Shown here: positions 31,883 through 40,488 of the stretch, one piece after another
Numbering within the stretch: the first letter of the stretch is position 1
Layout of the letters: every line of letters starts with the position of its first letter
From: Gammaproteobacteria bacterium
GTDB taxonomy: Bacteria > Pseudomonadota > Gammaproteobacteria > Ga0077536
Reading direction: 5' to 3'
Assembly (NCBI GenBank): GCA_021773835.1
Contig: JAJFJQ010000028.1
Location: forward strand, 496,001-560,000
Length of the DNA: 64,000 bases
Position numbers and translations under genes: made by a program
The notes under the pieces: generated by a model
Seen by the model: the letters and a program-made list of their open reading frames with translations, nothing else
What the model was told of the DNA's origin: nothing
Database searches by the model: none

Positions 31883-32410
31883 ATGGGCAGCATCGAACCA
31901 ATCGGAGAACAACAACGCTTGAGCGTGACTGCCGCGACCGCACAATGCGTTGAGCGGGCCAATAAGCTACTGGATACGAACTTTGACTTGATCCCGGTAC
32001 GTTTTGATTTAACCGGACGCGCGGCTGGGATGTATAAGGTTGTTCGCGGGCAGCGCATCATCCGTTACAACCCTTACTTATTCGCAAAATATTTCGACGA
32101 GAATCTATCCACTACTGTCCCGCACGAAGTAGCACACTACCTAACCGATGCTGTCTACGGCTATGCGAACGTCAAGCCGCATGGGAGCGAATGGCGCACC
32201 GTTATGCAGATGCTAGGAGCAGATTCTACGGTCCATTGCGACTTCGACCTGGAGGGGATCCCGGTGCGGCGTTATCGCCGAATACGCTACAGGTGTCGTT
32301 GTCGTTTCTTTGAGCTAACGAGCATCCGCCACAACCGGATAGAGCATCAGGGCGCACGCTACTATTGCCAGCTGTGCCACACCGAGTTGGTTCTCGCAGC
32401 GCAGGACTAA
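31883..32410 (+). CDS. SprT-like zinc metalloprotease
   Basis: 175-residue protein of the SprT family. The zinc-binding HEVAH is at residues 81-85 (SPRTN/SprT type H-E-x-x-H), followed by HGSEWRTVMQMLG with the third His, and a C-terminal zinc ribbon with RCRC...CQLC. Family members bind DNA and, in eukaryotes, degrade DNA-protein crosslinks; the bacterial SprT role is undefined. The frame could open at 31829 inside the SDR gene, but ATG 31883 (MGSIEPIGEQQ) is the family-like start. Probably co-transcribed with the SDR upstream. Confidence 0.85.
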   Translation: MGSIEPIGEQQRLSVTAATAQCVERANKLLDTNFDLIPVRFDLTGRAAGMYKVVRGQRIIRYNPYLFAKYFDENLSTTVPHEVAHYLTDAVYGYANVKPHGSEWRTVMQMLGADSTVHCDFDLEGIPVRRYRRIRYRCRCRFFELTSIRHNRIEHQGARYYCQLCHTELVLAAQD

Positions 32411-32499
32411 GTCCTCAAGCTAGCGAGGTGTGCAAGCGCGCACCGAGTATAATCAGAATTACAACTATAAAGTCAGGCAAACCCCGAAGGAGCATACAA

Positions 32500-33120
32500 T
32501 TGGACTTTTTTGAGTTGGCAGCCGATCGCCGCAGCGTTCGAATTTATGAACCCGGGTCACAAATCAGTGATGCGGAGCTAAAAAATATTTTCGACACCGT
32601 CATCCTGTCGCCGAGTTCTTTCAATGTTCAGCATTGGCGCTTCATCGTAGTACGCGATCAAGCGCGGAAAACGGAGTTGCGCAGCATCGCCTACGGGCAG
32701 GCGCAAGTCGAAGAGGCGGCCGCCGTCGTGTTGGTGTGTGGGCGCCTTAACGCCTACGAGGATGCGCCGCGGATTTATGCCGATGCCGATGAGGCGACCC
32801 GCGATAAGTATCTGCCAATGATAGAAGGCGTGTATAAGGACCAACCGGCATTGCAACGTGAAGAGGCAGTACGATCCGGCTCCTTGGCCGCGATGTCACT
32901 AATGTACGCGGCCAAAGCGCTGGGATGGGATAGTGGTCCGATGATTGGCTTCGACGCCGCCAAGGTCGGTGCAATGTTGAAGTTAGATGGCAACACGGTT
33001 CCGGTAATGATGGTGGTTTTAGGTAAGGCGGCCGCCGGCAAGCAGGTGCAGCGCGCCTATCGGCGACCGGTTTCTGAGGTGGTATCGCTCGAATGGAGCG
33101 GCGGAGACACCTTGGCGTAA
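32500..33120 (+). CDS. Nitroreductase family protein
   Basis: 206-residue FMN nitroreductase. Seen: LAADRRSVRIYEPGSQISDAELKNIFDTVILSPSSFNVQHWRFIVVRD (the P-N-Q/S-S-F-N-x-Q-x-W flavin loop), AAMSLMYAAKALGWDSGPMIGFD, and VPVMMVVLGKAAAGKQVQRAYRRPVSEVV. This looks like the MhqN/YodC group, which reduces quinones or nitro compounds. I chose TTG 32500 because AAGGAG lies 8 nt before it; the open frame continues to 32365 without any start signal. A TATAAT hexamer at 32448-32453 may belong to its promoter. Confidence 0.85.
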   Translation: MDFFELAADRRSVRIYEPGSQISDAELKNIFDTVILSPSSFNVQHWRFIVVRDQARKTELRSIAYGQAQVEEAAAVVLVCGRLNAYEDAPRIYADADEATRDKYLPMIEGVYKDQPALQREEAVRSGSLAAMSLMYAAKALGWDSGPMIGFDAAKVGAMLKLDGNTVPVMMVVLGKAAAGKQVQRAYRRPVSEVVSLEWSGGDTLA

Positions 33121-33166
33121 AGTGTCAGCACACCGCATTCGACCACGGCGCACAGGCGATTAGTCT

Positions 33167-33442
33167 ATGAATCTTGAATGGTACGACCTCGTCGGTACCT
33201 CCGGCGTAGTCTTAATTCTAGTTATCTACTATCTACTGCAGGTCGGCCGTATCGATGCGCAGGGGGTGATGTATTCCGTTGCTAATTTTCTCGGTGCGGG
33301 GATGATTGCCACATCGTTGGTCTATGAATTCAATTTCTCGGCACTGATGATTGAGATCTGCTGGATGCTGATAAGCCTTATTGGCATCGCGCGCTATCTA
33401 CGCCAACGGGGCGCCGAGCGACCAGTCAAGACGATAAATTAA
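33167..33442 (+). CDS. CBU_0592 family membrane protein
   Basis: 91-residue protein with three membrane helices: SGVVLILVIYYLLQV, MYSVANFLGAGMIATSLVYEF, LMIEICWMLISLIGIARYL. The E/F-N-F-S and EICWMLISL..GI..Y pattern fits the CBU_0592-like family of small membrane proteins; its function is unknown. Its stop codon overlaps the ATG of the next gene (TAATG), so the two are translationally coupled. Confidence 0.8.
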   Translation: MNLEWYDLVGTSGVVLILVIYYLLQVGRIDAQGVMYSVANFLGAGMIATSLVYEFNFSALMIEICWMLISLIGIARYLRQRGAERPVKTIN

Positions 33443-33927
33443 TGGTGACCAGCGACGGGCTGTTGCCTGAAGAATATCAAGCCGTGGTCGCGCCTGCGAT
33501 GCAGGCAGCGGCTGAGCTTGCAGCGGCGCGCGGCGATCCCTACTTATACAACGACCTCGCCTGCATGCTCACATTGATGGTTCTAGTTCGCGATCTGGCC
33601 GACTTATACCAGGATCAATGGGCCGCGCTCGGGCAGACATCGGCGCCCGCAATTTTTGCAGCGGCACCGGTGGCAGCGGTCGTGATGGTAATGACGGAGT
33701 ACGAACTTGAGCCAAGTTCGATTCAGTCTATGACCGCTGCTCTAGAACGTGCTTATCAGCAGATCGCAAACGATAATGTATTTGGTCCCGAACGGATCCA
33801 GATCCAAAAGGCGTGGGACGCGCGCATCGCGGACAAAGTAGATACTGCTAATGCTTTCATGCGCCAGGCTGCAGCAGCCACTGCAGGCGCGATCGATGCC
33901 TGGGAGTCACACCGCGGTATGTCGTAG
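33442..33927 (+). CDS. Hypothetical helical protein coupled to CBU_0592-like gene
   Basis: Unrecognised 161-residue, Ala-rich, all-helical protein without signal peptide. One rather apolar stretch (APAIFAAAPVAAVVMVMTEYEL) is not hydrophobic enough for a sure membrane helix. The ATG overlaps the upstream stop codon, which argues that the product is made with the membrane protein. No metal or catalytic motif is seen. A molybdopterin oxidoreductase follows 103 nt later, with no sign that they belong together. Confidence 0.6.
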   Translation: MVTSDGLLPEEYQAVVAPAMQAAAELAAARGDPYLYNDLACMLTLMVLVRDLADLYQDQWAALGQTSAPAIFAAAPVAAVVMVMTEYELEPSSIQSMTAALERAYQQIANDNVFGPERIQIQKAWDARIADKVDTANAFMRQAAAATAGAIDAWESHRGMS

Positions 33928-34030
33928 AGTTGGGTTGTAGACGATTGCACTAAGGCATCACCGCGATGGTTTGATTGTCACCGATGGATTCGGCATATTG
34001 TCAAATCACTATTAGGCAGCGATAAAAATC

Positions 34031-36112
34031 ATGAATGCCGTCCCAGAAATCCATATCAGCGCGTGTCCGCACGATTGCCCGTCGACTTGTGCGCTTGAGG
34101 TTGAGAAGCTCGACGCCCATCACATCGGCGCCGTTCGCGGTGCGAAGGAAAACACCTACACCGCCGGCGTTATCTGTAGCAAGGTTGCCCGTTACGCCGA
34201 GCGCATTCATCATCCGGATCGCTTGACCGTACCGTTGCGCCGAACAGGCGCCAAAGGTGCAGGCGAATTTTCACCGCTTGATTGGGATGAGGCCTTGGAT
34301 GAGGTCGCCGAGGCCTTGCTAAAGGCCGAGCAGCGTCACGGAAGCGAGACCGTGTGGCCGTATTTCTATGCCGGAACAATGGGTTTGGTTATGCGTGATG
34401 GTATTAACCGACTACGCCACGCGAAGAAGTATTCTGGTGAGCATGCGACGATCTGCGTGACCTCGGCCTGGAACGGGTATTTAGCCGGTACCGGTAAATT
34501 AGCCGGGGTCGATCCGCGAGAGATGGCGGTAGCCGACGTTATTGTGATCTGGGGCACTAACGCGGCGAGTACGCAGGTTAATGTGATGGTGCACGCGTTG
34601 CGCGCGCGCACTGAACGCGGCGCAAAGATCGTCGTGATCGATACCTATCGCAACGCGACGGCTAAGCAAGCGGATAGCTTTCTCTGCGTTCGCCCGGGAA
34701 CCGACGGCGCATTGGCATGCGCGGTCATGCATGTGTTGTTTCGTGATGGCTATGCGAACCGGGGCTATCTTGAACAATACACGGATTGCCCGCACGAACT
34801 CGAGGCTCATTTAAAGACGCGGACCCCAGCCTGGGCAGAGGCGATTTGCGGTGTGCCGACGGCAGAGATCGAAGCCTTTGCCAAACTGGTCGGCACCACA
34901 CCTCGAAGCTTCTTTCGTCTTGGCTATGGTTTCTCGCGTAGCCGTAACGGTGTCTCCAATATGCATGCAGCCTTATCGATCCCGGCGGTAACCGGCGCGT
35001 GGCTGCACGAAGGTGGCGGTGCTTTTCACAACAACGGCGCCGTGTTTCATTGGGACCGGACCTTGATCGATGGCCTCGATGTACGTGATCCTGAGGTACG
35101 AGCGTTAGATCAATCGCGTATTGGTGCGGTGTTACTCGGCGATCGTTTCGATCTCGGTGACGGACCGCCGGTCACCGCAATGTTGATCCAAAGCACGAAT
35201 CCGATGTCGGTTGCGCCGGATCAAAATGCGGTGCATGCAGGATTCGTAAGAGAGGACTTGTTCGTCTGCGTGCACGAACAGTTTATGACTGAAACCGCGA
35301 AGGTCGCCGATATCGTATTACCGGCTACGATGTTTTTAGAACACGACGATATCTATCAAGGTGGTGGTCACCAGCACATTATCTTTGGTCCCAAGGTGAT
35401 TGAGTCACCGGAAGGCTGTCGTTCCAATCACGAGGTGATCTGTGGGCTAGCAAGCCGACTCGGTGCACAACACCGCGGTTTCGACCTGACGCCCCGTGAG
35501 ATTATCGATTGGACCTTGCAGAGCTCAGGTTGGGGAACATTAGCGCAGCTAGAGTCAACCGCTTGGATCGACTGCCAGCCGGGTTTTGATGAGGCCCACT
35601 TCATAGAAGGTTTCGGTCATGACGATGGGCGTTTTCATTTCGCGCCCGATTGGTCAGCGTTTGGACCTAGCGGTTTTGGTCCGGTCGGCGATGATGCGGT
35701 GCCGCCGGCGTTGCCCGATCATTGGACTAGCATCGAAGAAGCCACGATTGATATGCCGTTCCGCCTGGTCACTGCGCCGGCACGGCACTACCTCAATTCG
35801 AGCTTCAACGAAACCGCAACTTCTGCGCGACGCGAGCGGCGTCCAAGTGTCATGTTACACCCCGATGATGCGAGCGAGCTCGGACTTGCGCCCGGACAAA
35901 TGGCGAGACTTGGTAACGCGCGTGGTGAACTGAGTATCGAAGTTGAATTGTTCGACGGACTTCATCGTGGCGTGGTGATAGTGGAGAGTATCTGGCCGAA
36001 CGATTCTTTCCCCGGCGGCCAGGGGATCAATGTCCTCACCGGCGCCGATCCCGTGTCGCCAACCGGGGGCGCTGCGTTCCACGACAATCGCATATGGATC
36101 AAGGCCGCTTAG
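34031..36112 (+). CDS. Molybdopterin-dependent oxidoreductase, single-subunit (BisC/FdhA-like)
   Basis: 693-residue member of the DMSO reductase superfamily. The Fe4S4 motif CPHDCPSTC...GVICSK is at the N-terminus, followed by FSPLDWDEALDEVAEALL, GTNAASTQVNVMVHALR, VSIDTYR-like VVIDTYRNATAKQAD, QSTNPMSVAPDQNA and EQFMTETAKVADIVLPATMFLEHDD. It lacks a twin-arginine signal, so it is cytoplasmic. There is no electron-transfer subunit or chaperone beside it. The sequence is like formate dehydrogenase-type or assimilatory oxidoreductases; the oxidised substrate is unknown. ATG 34031; its Shine-Dalgarno is weak. Confidence 0.88.
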   Translation: MNAVPEIHISACPHDCPSTCALEVEKLDAHHIGAVRGAKENTYTAGVICSKVARYAERIHHPDRLTVPLRRTGAKGAGEFSPLDWDEALDEVAEALLKAEQRHGSETVWPYFYAGTMGLVMRDGINRLRHAKKYSGEHATICVTSAWNGYLAGTGKLAGVDPREMAVADVIVIWGTNAASTQVNVMVHALRARTERGAKIVVIDTYRNATAKQADSFLCVRPGTDGALACAVMHVLFRDGYANRGYLEQYTDCPHELEAHLKTRTPAWAEAICGVPTAEIEAFAKLVGTTPRSFFRLGYGFSRSRNGVSNMHAALSIPAVTGAWLHEGGGAFHNNGAVFHWDRTLIDGLDVRDPEVRALDQSRIGAVLLGDRFDLGDGPPVTAMLIQSTNPMSVAPDQNAVHAGFVREDLFVCVHEQFMTETAKVADIVLPATMFLEHDDIYQGGGHQHIIFGPKVIESPEGCRSNHEVICGLASRLGAQHRGFDLTPREIIDWTLQSSGWGTLAQLESTAWIDCQPGFDEAHFIEGFGHDDGRFHFAPDWSAFGPSGFGPVGDDAVPPALPDHWTSIEEATIDMPFRLVTAPARHYLNSSFNETATSARRERRPSVMLHPDDASELGLAPGQMARLGNARGELSIEVELFDGLHRGVVIVESIWPNDSFPGGQGINVLTGADPVSPTGGAAFHDNRIWIKAA

Positions 36113-36133
36113 GCGGTTAAATGGAAAATATCG

Positions 36134-36985
36134 CTACGGAGACCCTGCCCCAGGAATCTCGACGGTAACCGTCTCAATTCGCGCTAGGCGTTTTCCTGAT
36201 CCAAGATCTGCCATTTCACCGGCGAAGGTCAGGCAGTACAGCGTACGGTTGTCGGCGCCACCGATTTGGCATGCGACAGCCGCTTTGTTTTCGACCTTAA
36301 TTCGGTCTGTGATTTCACCCCCATCGATGACCCGTACAAAGTCGCCGGTCATAAATGACGCAACCCAAATGCCACCCTCAATATCTAGACAGATACCGTC
36401 CGGTGTGAGCTCCCCCATTTCGGCGAAAACGCGTCGGTTATTGAGGTCGCCGTTGGCATCGCGATCAAAAGCGGTAAGTCGATTGGCAAACGTCTCTGCA
36501 ATCACCAGGGTACGTTCGTCGTTCATCAGCACCATGCCATTGGGAAACATCAACCCACCCGCTACCACACGATGCGTGCCTGAGGGTTCGATAAGTACCA
36601 AGTCGGCGTCTTGCGGATCGGCGTCGGAGAATAAGTCGTAGCCGAAGTTGCCGACATAAGTGCGACCCTGTTTGTCGATAATAATGTCGTTGATGTTCGC
36701 GCTTACGGTTGCGCTGAGATCGGCGTGAACCGCGAGCCTACCCTGGTCGTATTTGTACACGCAGCGATCGGCCATCGATGCAATCAATAAAGTACCGTCG
36801 GGCATAAACCCTAAGCCCGACGGACGTTCCGGAACGTCGACCACATCTGTAACGATCCCGCTCGGCGTCATCCGATGAACTTTGTGGCCCCACATATCTG
36901 AGAACCACAGCTCGCCGTTATGCCAGCGCGGGCCTTCGAGGAAAACGAAATCGTCGGCTAAGACGGTAGGGGATAGATCACTCAT
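36134..36985 (-). CDS. SMP-30/gluconolactonase family protein
   Basis: 283-residue six-bladed beta-propeller. Seen: FLEGPRWHNGELWFSDMWGHKVHRM (metal-ligand Glu and the first blade), PSGLGFMPDGTLLIASM, NDIIIDKQGRTYVGNFGYDLFS, FPNGMVLMNDERTLVIAETFANRLTAFD and DGICLDIEGGIWVASF. The family hydrolyses lactones using a divalent metal. AGGAA precedes the ATG. It is followed after 24 nt (to the right) by the divergently similar-strand SDR, so the two may share a transcript. Substrate unknown. Confidence 0.88.
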   Translation of the reverse strand: MSDLSPTVLADDFVFLEGPRWHNGELWFSDMWGHKVHRMTPSGIVTDVVDVPERPSGLGFMPDGTLLIASMADRCVYKYDQGRLAVHADLSATVSANINDIIIDKQGRTYVGNFGYDLFSDADPQDADLVLIEPSGTHRVVAGGLMFPNGMVLMNDERTLVIAETFANRLTAFDRDANGDLNNRRVFAEMGELTPDGICLDIEGGIWVASFMTGDFVRVIDGGEITDRIKVENKAAVACQIGGADNRTLYCLTFAGEMADLGSGKRLARIETVTVEIPGAGSP

Positions 36986-37009
36986 GGTTTATTCCTATAG
37001 TGGGGCGGT

Positions 37010-37840
37010 TCAATTAGGTGGTACTTTACCGCGCATCTTGCGCATATCGCGAATGGTTTTTAGTGCGAACGAATTCGTCAGCGAATGTTGGAACCGATAA
37101 AGCCACCAAAATATTTTGGCATATGTCGGGAATACGATGATTGCTTTGTTACGTGCGACGCCATTAAGTATATTCGCTGCCGCTACCTCGGTTTCGACGA
37201 GCTTAAACGGAATACTCTCAACAACGTCGGTGCGGGGGATATTGACCATCTCGCTGGCTTGGAAAATATTCGAATCAATAAACCCCGGACACACCACGCT
37301 GACCTTCACGCCGAGATCGGCCCCTTCCGCGCGCAGCGACATCGATAGCCCGACCACTGCGTGCTTGGTCGCGGAATACGGTAGGTTCGTCGGAAACGGG
37401 ATCAAGCCGGCGAGAGAGGCGATGTTAACGATGTGTCCGTGTCCTTGTTCGGCCATCACATCAAAGGCGAATTTACTGCCGTAGACTACCCCCCAGTAGT
37501 TCACGTCGGTGACCTTGCGCCAATGATCGAGGCTCAAGTCGCGACTATCGGCGGCGATGGCGATACCGGCATTGTTGAACATGAAGTCAATCCGACCTTC
37601 ATCTGAGAGCGCTTCTGTGACCAATGCTGAAACGCTCCGTGAGTCGCTGACATCGGTGTGCCGATAGCGTGCTTTGCCGCCGGCTGCTCGGATCTCGCTG
37701 CACAGGCCTTCACCCAGTTCATCGTTAACATCGCCAATAACGACGCGCGCTCCGGCCTTGCTAAGCGCTTGGGCTAAGGTCTTGCCGATCCCGTTGGCGC
37801 CGCCAGTAATGACGGCTACCTGGTCGCTGAACTTGTCCAT
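37010..37840 (-). CDS. SDR family oxidoreductase
   Basis: 276-residue classical SDR: VITGGANGIGKTLAQAL, NNAGIA near residue 90, NIASLAGLIPFPTNLPYSATKHAVVGLS with Ser-Tyr-Lys, and a longer C-terminus than FabG-like enzymes (VVFPTYAKIFWWLYRFQHSL) with a hydrophobic patch. This looks like the subfamily that acts on lipophilic acyl or steroid-like substrates. It precedes the SMP-30 gene on the same strand (24-nt gap), likely as an operon. AAGG lies upstream of the start. Confidence 0.88.
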   Translation of the reverse strand: MDKFSDQVAVITGGANGIGKTLAQALSKAGARVVIGDVNDELGEGLCSEIRAAGGKARYRHTDVSDSRSVSALVTEALSDEGRIDFMFNNAGIAIAADSRDLSLDHWRKVTDVNYWGVVYGSKFAFDVMAEQGHGHIVNIASLAGLIPFPTNLPYSATKHAVVGLSMSLRAEGADLGVKVSVVCPGFIDSNIFQASEMVNIPRTDVVESIPFKLVETEVAAANILNGVARNKAIIVFPTYAKIFWWLYRFQHSLTNSFALKTIRDMRKMRGKVPPN

Positions 37841-37878
37841 TCACGTTAGCCTTCTCTGCATGAATAGAGCGCGATTGT

Positions 37879-38709
37879 ATGCTGAATTTCGGCTACGCTC
37901 TGCAGGTGAAAACCATATCGGATCCTACGACCCACATGCTGGACGGTGCCGCTGCGTGCCTAGCCGAACCGGACCCGGAGACCAAATGTGCGGCCGTCGC
38001 CAAGCTGAGTCTGCAACCGGGCGATAGTCGAAACCGGAACGAACAAGACGTCTCGCCAGGGCGGCCAACCAGGCCGACCTTGGTCCACCCCCGAAAATTA
38101 CCACGCCGAGCGCTCGGCAGTGAAGAAGGGCATGCGGCCTTTGTGCATGCGATTTGCCATATCGAATTCACCGCGATCAACCTCGCGCTCGACGCAGCTG
38201 TGCGCTTCAGTGACATGCCCGCGGCGTTCTATTCAGACTGGATCTTGGTCGCAGCCGAGGAGGCGCTACATTTTTCGCTGCTGAGTCGCCATCTCAATAC
38301 GCTTGGCTACGCCTATGGCGACTTCGACGCTCATAATGGTTTGTGGGACATGGCTGAGCGGACCAGCGATGACGTATTACGGCGCATGGCATTGGTCCCG
38401 CGGGTAATGGAAGCCCGTGGACTCGATGTCACCCCAAACATGATGGAGCGTCTGCAAAAAATTGGAGATCAGGACGGTGCGCAGATCTTAGGAAAAATTT
38501 TGCACGACGAGGTCAAGCATGTACGCGTTGGTAGTCGTTGGTTCACATATGTTTGTAATCATCGCGGGCTTGATCCGATTGCAACATTCTTGGACATCGT
38601 CGCTGCTGAACTCGGTGCAATCCGGGCGACCAGCCTAAACTATGAGGCTAGGATAGCGGCGGGCTTCTCAAAGGCAGAATTGGATTCCTTGTCAAAGGCC
38701 GCGAGATAG
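37879..38709 (+). CDS. DUF455 ferritin-like protein
   Basis: 276-residue protein of the DUF455/MiaE-like ferritin family. Diiron-type helices are seen: HAICHIEFTAINLALDAAVRFSDMP, FYSDWILVAAEEALHFSLLSRHL and ILGKILHDEVKHVRVGSRWF, providing the E-x-x-H/H-E pairs. Family members are often uncharacterised, with a role in tRNA or fatty acid oxidation proposed for relatives. The first codons (MLNFGYALQVKTISDPTT) are less conserved; an alternative ATG is 19 codons in. The gene is divergent from the SDR at 37010. Confidence 0.85.
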   Translation: MLNFGYALQVKTISDPTTHMLDGAAACLAEPDPETKCAAVAKLSLQPGDSRNRNEQDVSPGRPTRPTLVHPRKLPRRALGSEEGHAAFVHAICHIEFTAINLALDAAVRFSDMPAAFYSDWILVAAEEALHFSLLSRHLNTLGYAYGDFDAHNGLWDMAERTSDDVLRRMALVPRVMEARGLDVTPNMMERLQKIGDQDGAQILGKILHDEVKHVRVGSRWFTYVCNHRGLDPIATFLDIVAAELGAIRATSLNYEARIAAGFSKAELDSLSKAAR

Positions 38710-38785
38710 CCGAAAACGAGGTGAACTTGCGTCAATCTTTCACCTCTAATACATTCGCCGGTTGGTTGACGAAAGGAATTACGGA

Positions 38786-39289
38786 ATGAAATCATTACGA
38801 CAAGTATTAATCGTGGCGCTTTTGGTTGTATTGAGCAACGATGTATCCGCGCGCGCTAGCGACTTCCAGATAAAAACAATGGAAGGGAAGGATGTGCCAT
38901 TGTCCTCGTTTTTCGAACCAGGAAAATGGACCATGGTGATGCTCTGGACGACCTACTGCGCGACATGCCGTAAACAATATCCGATGATTTCCAAGTTCCA
39001 TAACGAACGCAAAGATAAGGACGCAAAAGTCATTGGCATATCACTGGATGGACCGGCCGTAATGAACCGAGTACGCAGTTACATTGCGAAGCAACCGATG
39101 GCATTTGAAAGCGGTATCGTCGAAATTGCCAAGTTCTCGCGCGCCTTCAAGGAGATAACCGAAGAAGATTTCATGGGCACGCCGACATACATAATGTTCG
39201 ATCCGAGCGGCGCCATGGTTGGTCACTCGACAGGTCCTATGAAAATAGAGCTTGCTGAAAGATTTATTGCAGAACATATACCGGAGTAG
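38786..39289 (+). CDS. TlpA/ResA-like thioredoxin-fold protein
   Basis: 167-residue exported protein of the AhpC/TSA-thioredoxin type. A signal peptide (MKSLRQVLIVALLVVLSNDVSA) precedes the fold. The active site is WTTYCATCRKQYP with Cys58-Ala-Thr-Cys61, and MGTPTYIMFDPSG holds the cis-Pro. It reduces disulfides in the periplasm, such as apocytochrome c or other partners. ATG 38786 is favoured by AAGGA 9 nt upstream; the frame to 38762 lacks this. It stands alone between DUF455 and a Cys-rich gene on the opposite strand. Confidence 0.88.
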   Translation: MKSLRQVLIVALLVVLSNDVSARASDFQIKTMEGKDVPLSSFFEPGKWTMVMLWTTYCATCRKQYPMISKFHNERKDKDAKVIGISLDGPAVMNRVRSYIAKQPMAFESGIVEIAKFSRAFKEITEEDFMGTPTYIMFDPSGAMVGHSTGPMKIELAERFIAEHIPE

Positions 39290-39414
39290 CGCGCCATCGC
39301 GCTTCAGTTCTCGGTCCATCATTAATCGGGTCCACGATCGCGTCGGTGGTTCAGCCTGCATAGGATCCGCGCGCGGCGTGATCCGGATAGCGCCACCTAA
39401 CGGCGATTTCGCGC

Positions 39415-39795
39415 CTACAGTGCCATGCAAGTTCCCCACCCGGGGCCGGTTACCACACAATCCATTCCAGCAGGACATTCCTGGGTGACCACGCAGGCAT
39501 TGGCGGGCCGCTCGGTGGGATTCGCGAGGGGATCGAACAGCCCGATGCCCGGCATGGGGGCACCGAATTCAGGTGCAGGACCCGAGGGTGGGGCAAATGC
39601 AGCGTCAGGTGTAGCAACGGGTGCGGCAGGGGTCTCAGATTTCGAAAGATCACCACCGTAGCAGACGCCCCGGGCCCGCCTTTCGCGTTTGATGCAGGTA
39701 CCACCAACACCGCACTCACTATCACTGTCGCAGGCGAACACAGGGCCAGGGACTAGGAGCGCTGATACGAATATCGTAACGAATATTGTTCTCAT
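39415..39795 (-). CDS. Cys-rich secreted protein with two four-Cys modules
   Basis: 126-residue secreted protein. Signal peptide MRTIFVTIFVSALLVPGPVFA, then CDSDSECGVGGTCIKRERRARGVC, and at the other end CVVTQECPAGMDCVVTGPGWGTC: both are C-x5-6-C-x5-C-x8-9-C modules, likely two disulfides each. Between them is a Pro/Ala/Gly-rich linker (~50 residues). The spacing is like small disulfide-rich repeats of secreted or cell-surface proteins. It sits opposite the TlpA-like gene, 126 nt away. Function unknown; no Shine-Dalgarno strong enough to remark. Confidence 0.72.
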   Translation of the reverse strand: MRTIFVTIFVSALLVPGPVFACDSDSECGVGGTCIKRERRARGVCYGGDLSKSETPAAPVATPDAAFAPPSGPAPEFGAPMPGIGLFDPLANPTERPANACVVTQECPAGMDCVVTGPGWGTCMAL

Positions 39796-39993
39796 GCCGG
39801 CCTCCCCTGGATGTACAAAGATTCTGCGATCGGGTTCTATCTCAGTTCGACCGGCCGACCGGATATTGGTTCGTCCATTGATCTCAGATTATATTAACCG
39901 ATCGCACGATGTGTCGGCGTTTCCGACGGTAGGATCGCCAGCATTTGGTTTTGACCGGCTTAGCCGCCGCTAGCTCCGAGGACGGTCGTTTCA

Positions 39994-40488
39994 GTGTCAG
40001 TAGTAAGTGTGCTATTCGTCTGCATGGGTAATATCTGCCGCTCACCGACTGGTGAAGGGGTGTTCTCACAGTATATTCAAGACCGCGGGCGCGATGAGCA
40101 ATTCGAAATTGATTCGGCGGGTACAATTGCCTATCACAGCGGTCAACCAGCCGATCAACGCATGCGCGAAGCAGCGCATCGGCGCGGCTATCGCCTAGAT
40201 TCGATCGCACGCCCAGTGACTGCGGCCGATCTAGAGTACTTCGATCTTGTCGTTGCGATGGATCGAGATAATTTCAGCGATCTCGTGGCTCTGCGTGCCG
40301 GCGACAACGCAAACGTCAAAATGCTCGGCGAATTTCTACCAAGTATCAAAGCAAGCGCTGAGCCCTTGGATGTGCCGGATCCCTACTATGGTGGGGCCGA
40401 TGGCTTTGAGGTTGTTATCGACATGTGCGAGCGTGCGTGTCCGGCGATATTCGATCACTGTGTGGAATTGCGTGCAAAGCGACAGTGA
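39994..40488 (+). CDS. Low-molecular-weight protein tyrosine phosphatase
   Basis: 164-residue LMW-PTP. The P-loop VCMGNICRSPTGEG gives C10-x5-R16; the general acid is in DVPDPYYGG near residue 127-133. It dephosphorylates phosphotyrosine (or arsenate or other substrates in relatives), cytoplasmic. Start GTG 39994. Its TGA stop overlaps the GTG start of the fructosamine kinase gene by 4 nt (GTGA), so the two are translationally coupled. This arrangement suggests a joint role in reversing protein modification. Confidence 0.92.
   Translation: MSVVSVLFVCMGNICRSPTGEGVFSQYIQDRGRDEQFEIDSAGTIAYHSGQPADQRMREAAHRRGYRLDSIARPVTAADLEYFDLVVAMDRDNFSDLVALRAGDNANVKMLGEFLPSIKASAEPLDVPDPYYGGADGFEVVIDMCERACPAIFDHCVELRAKRQ

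Noticed and set aside
36030-36641. 203-codon plus frame opposite the SMP-30 gene
   Set aside because: Antisense to a well-conserved beta-propeller gene and rich in Ser/Arg/Pro as expected of a shadow frame.
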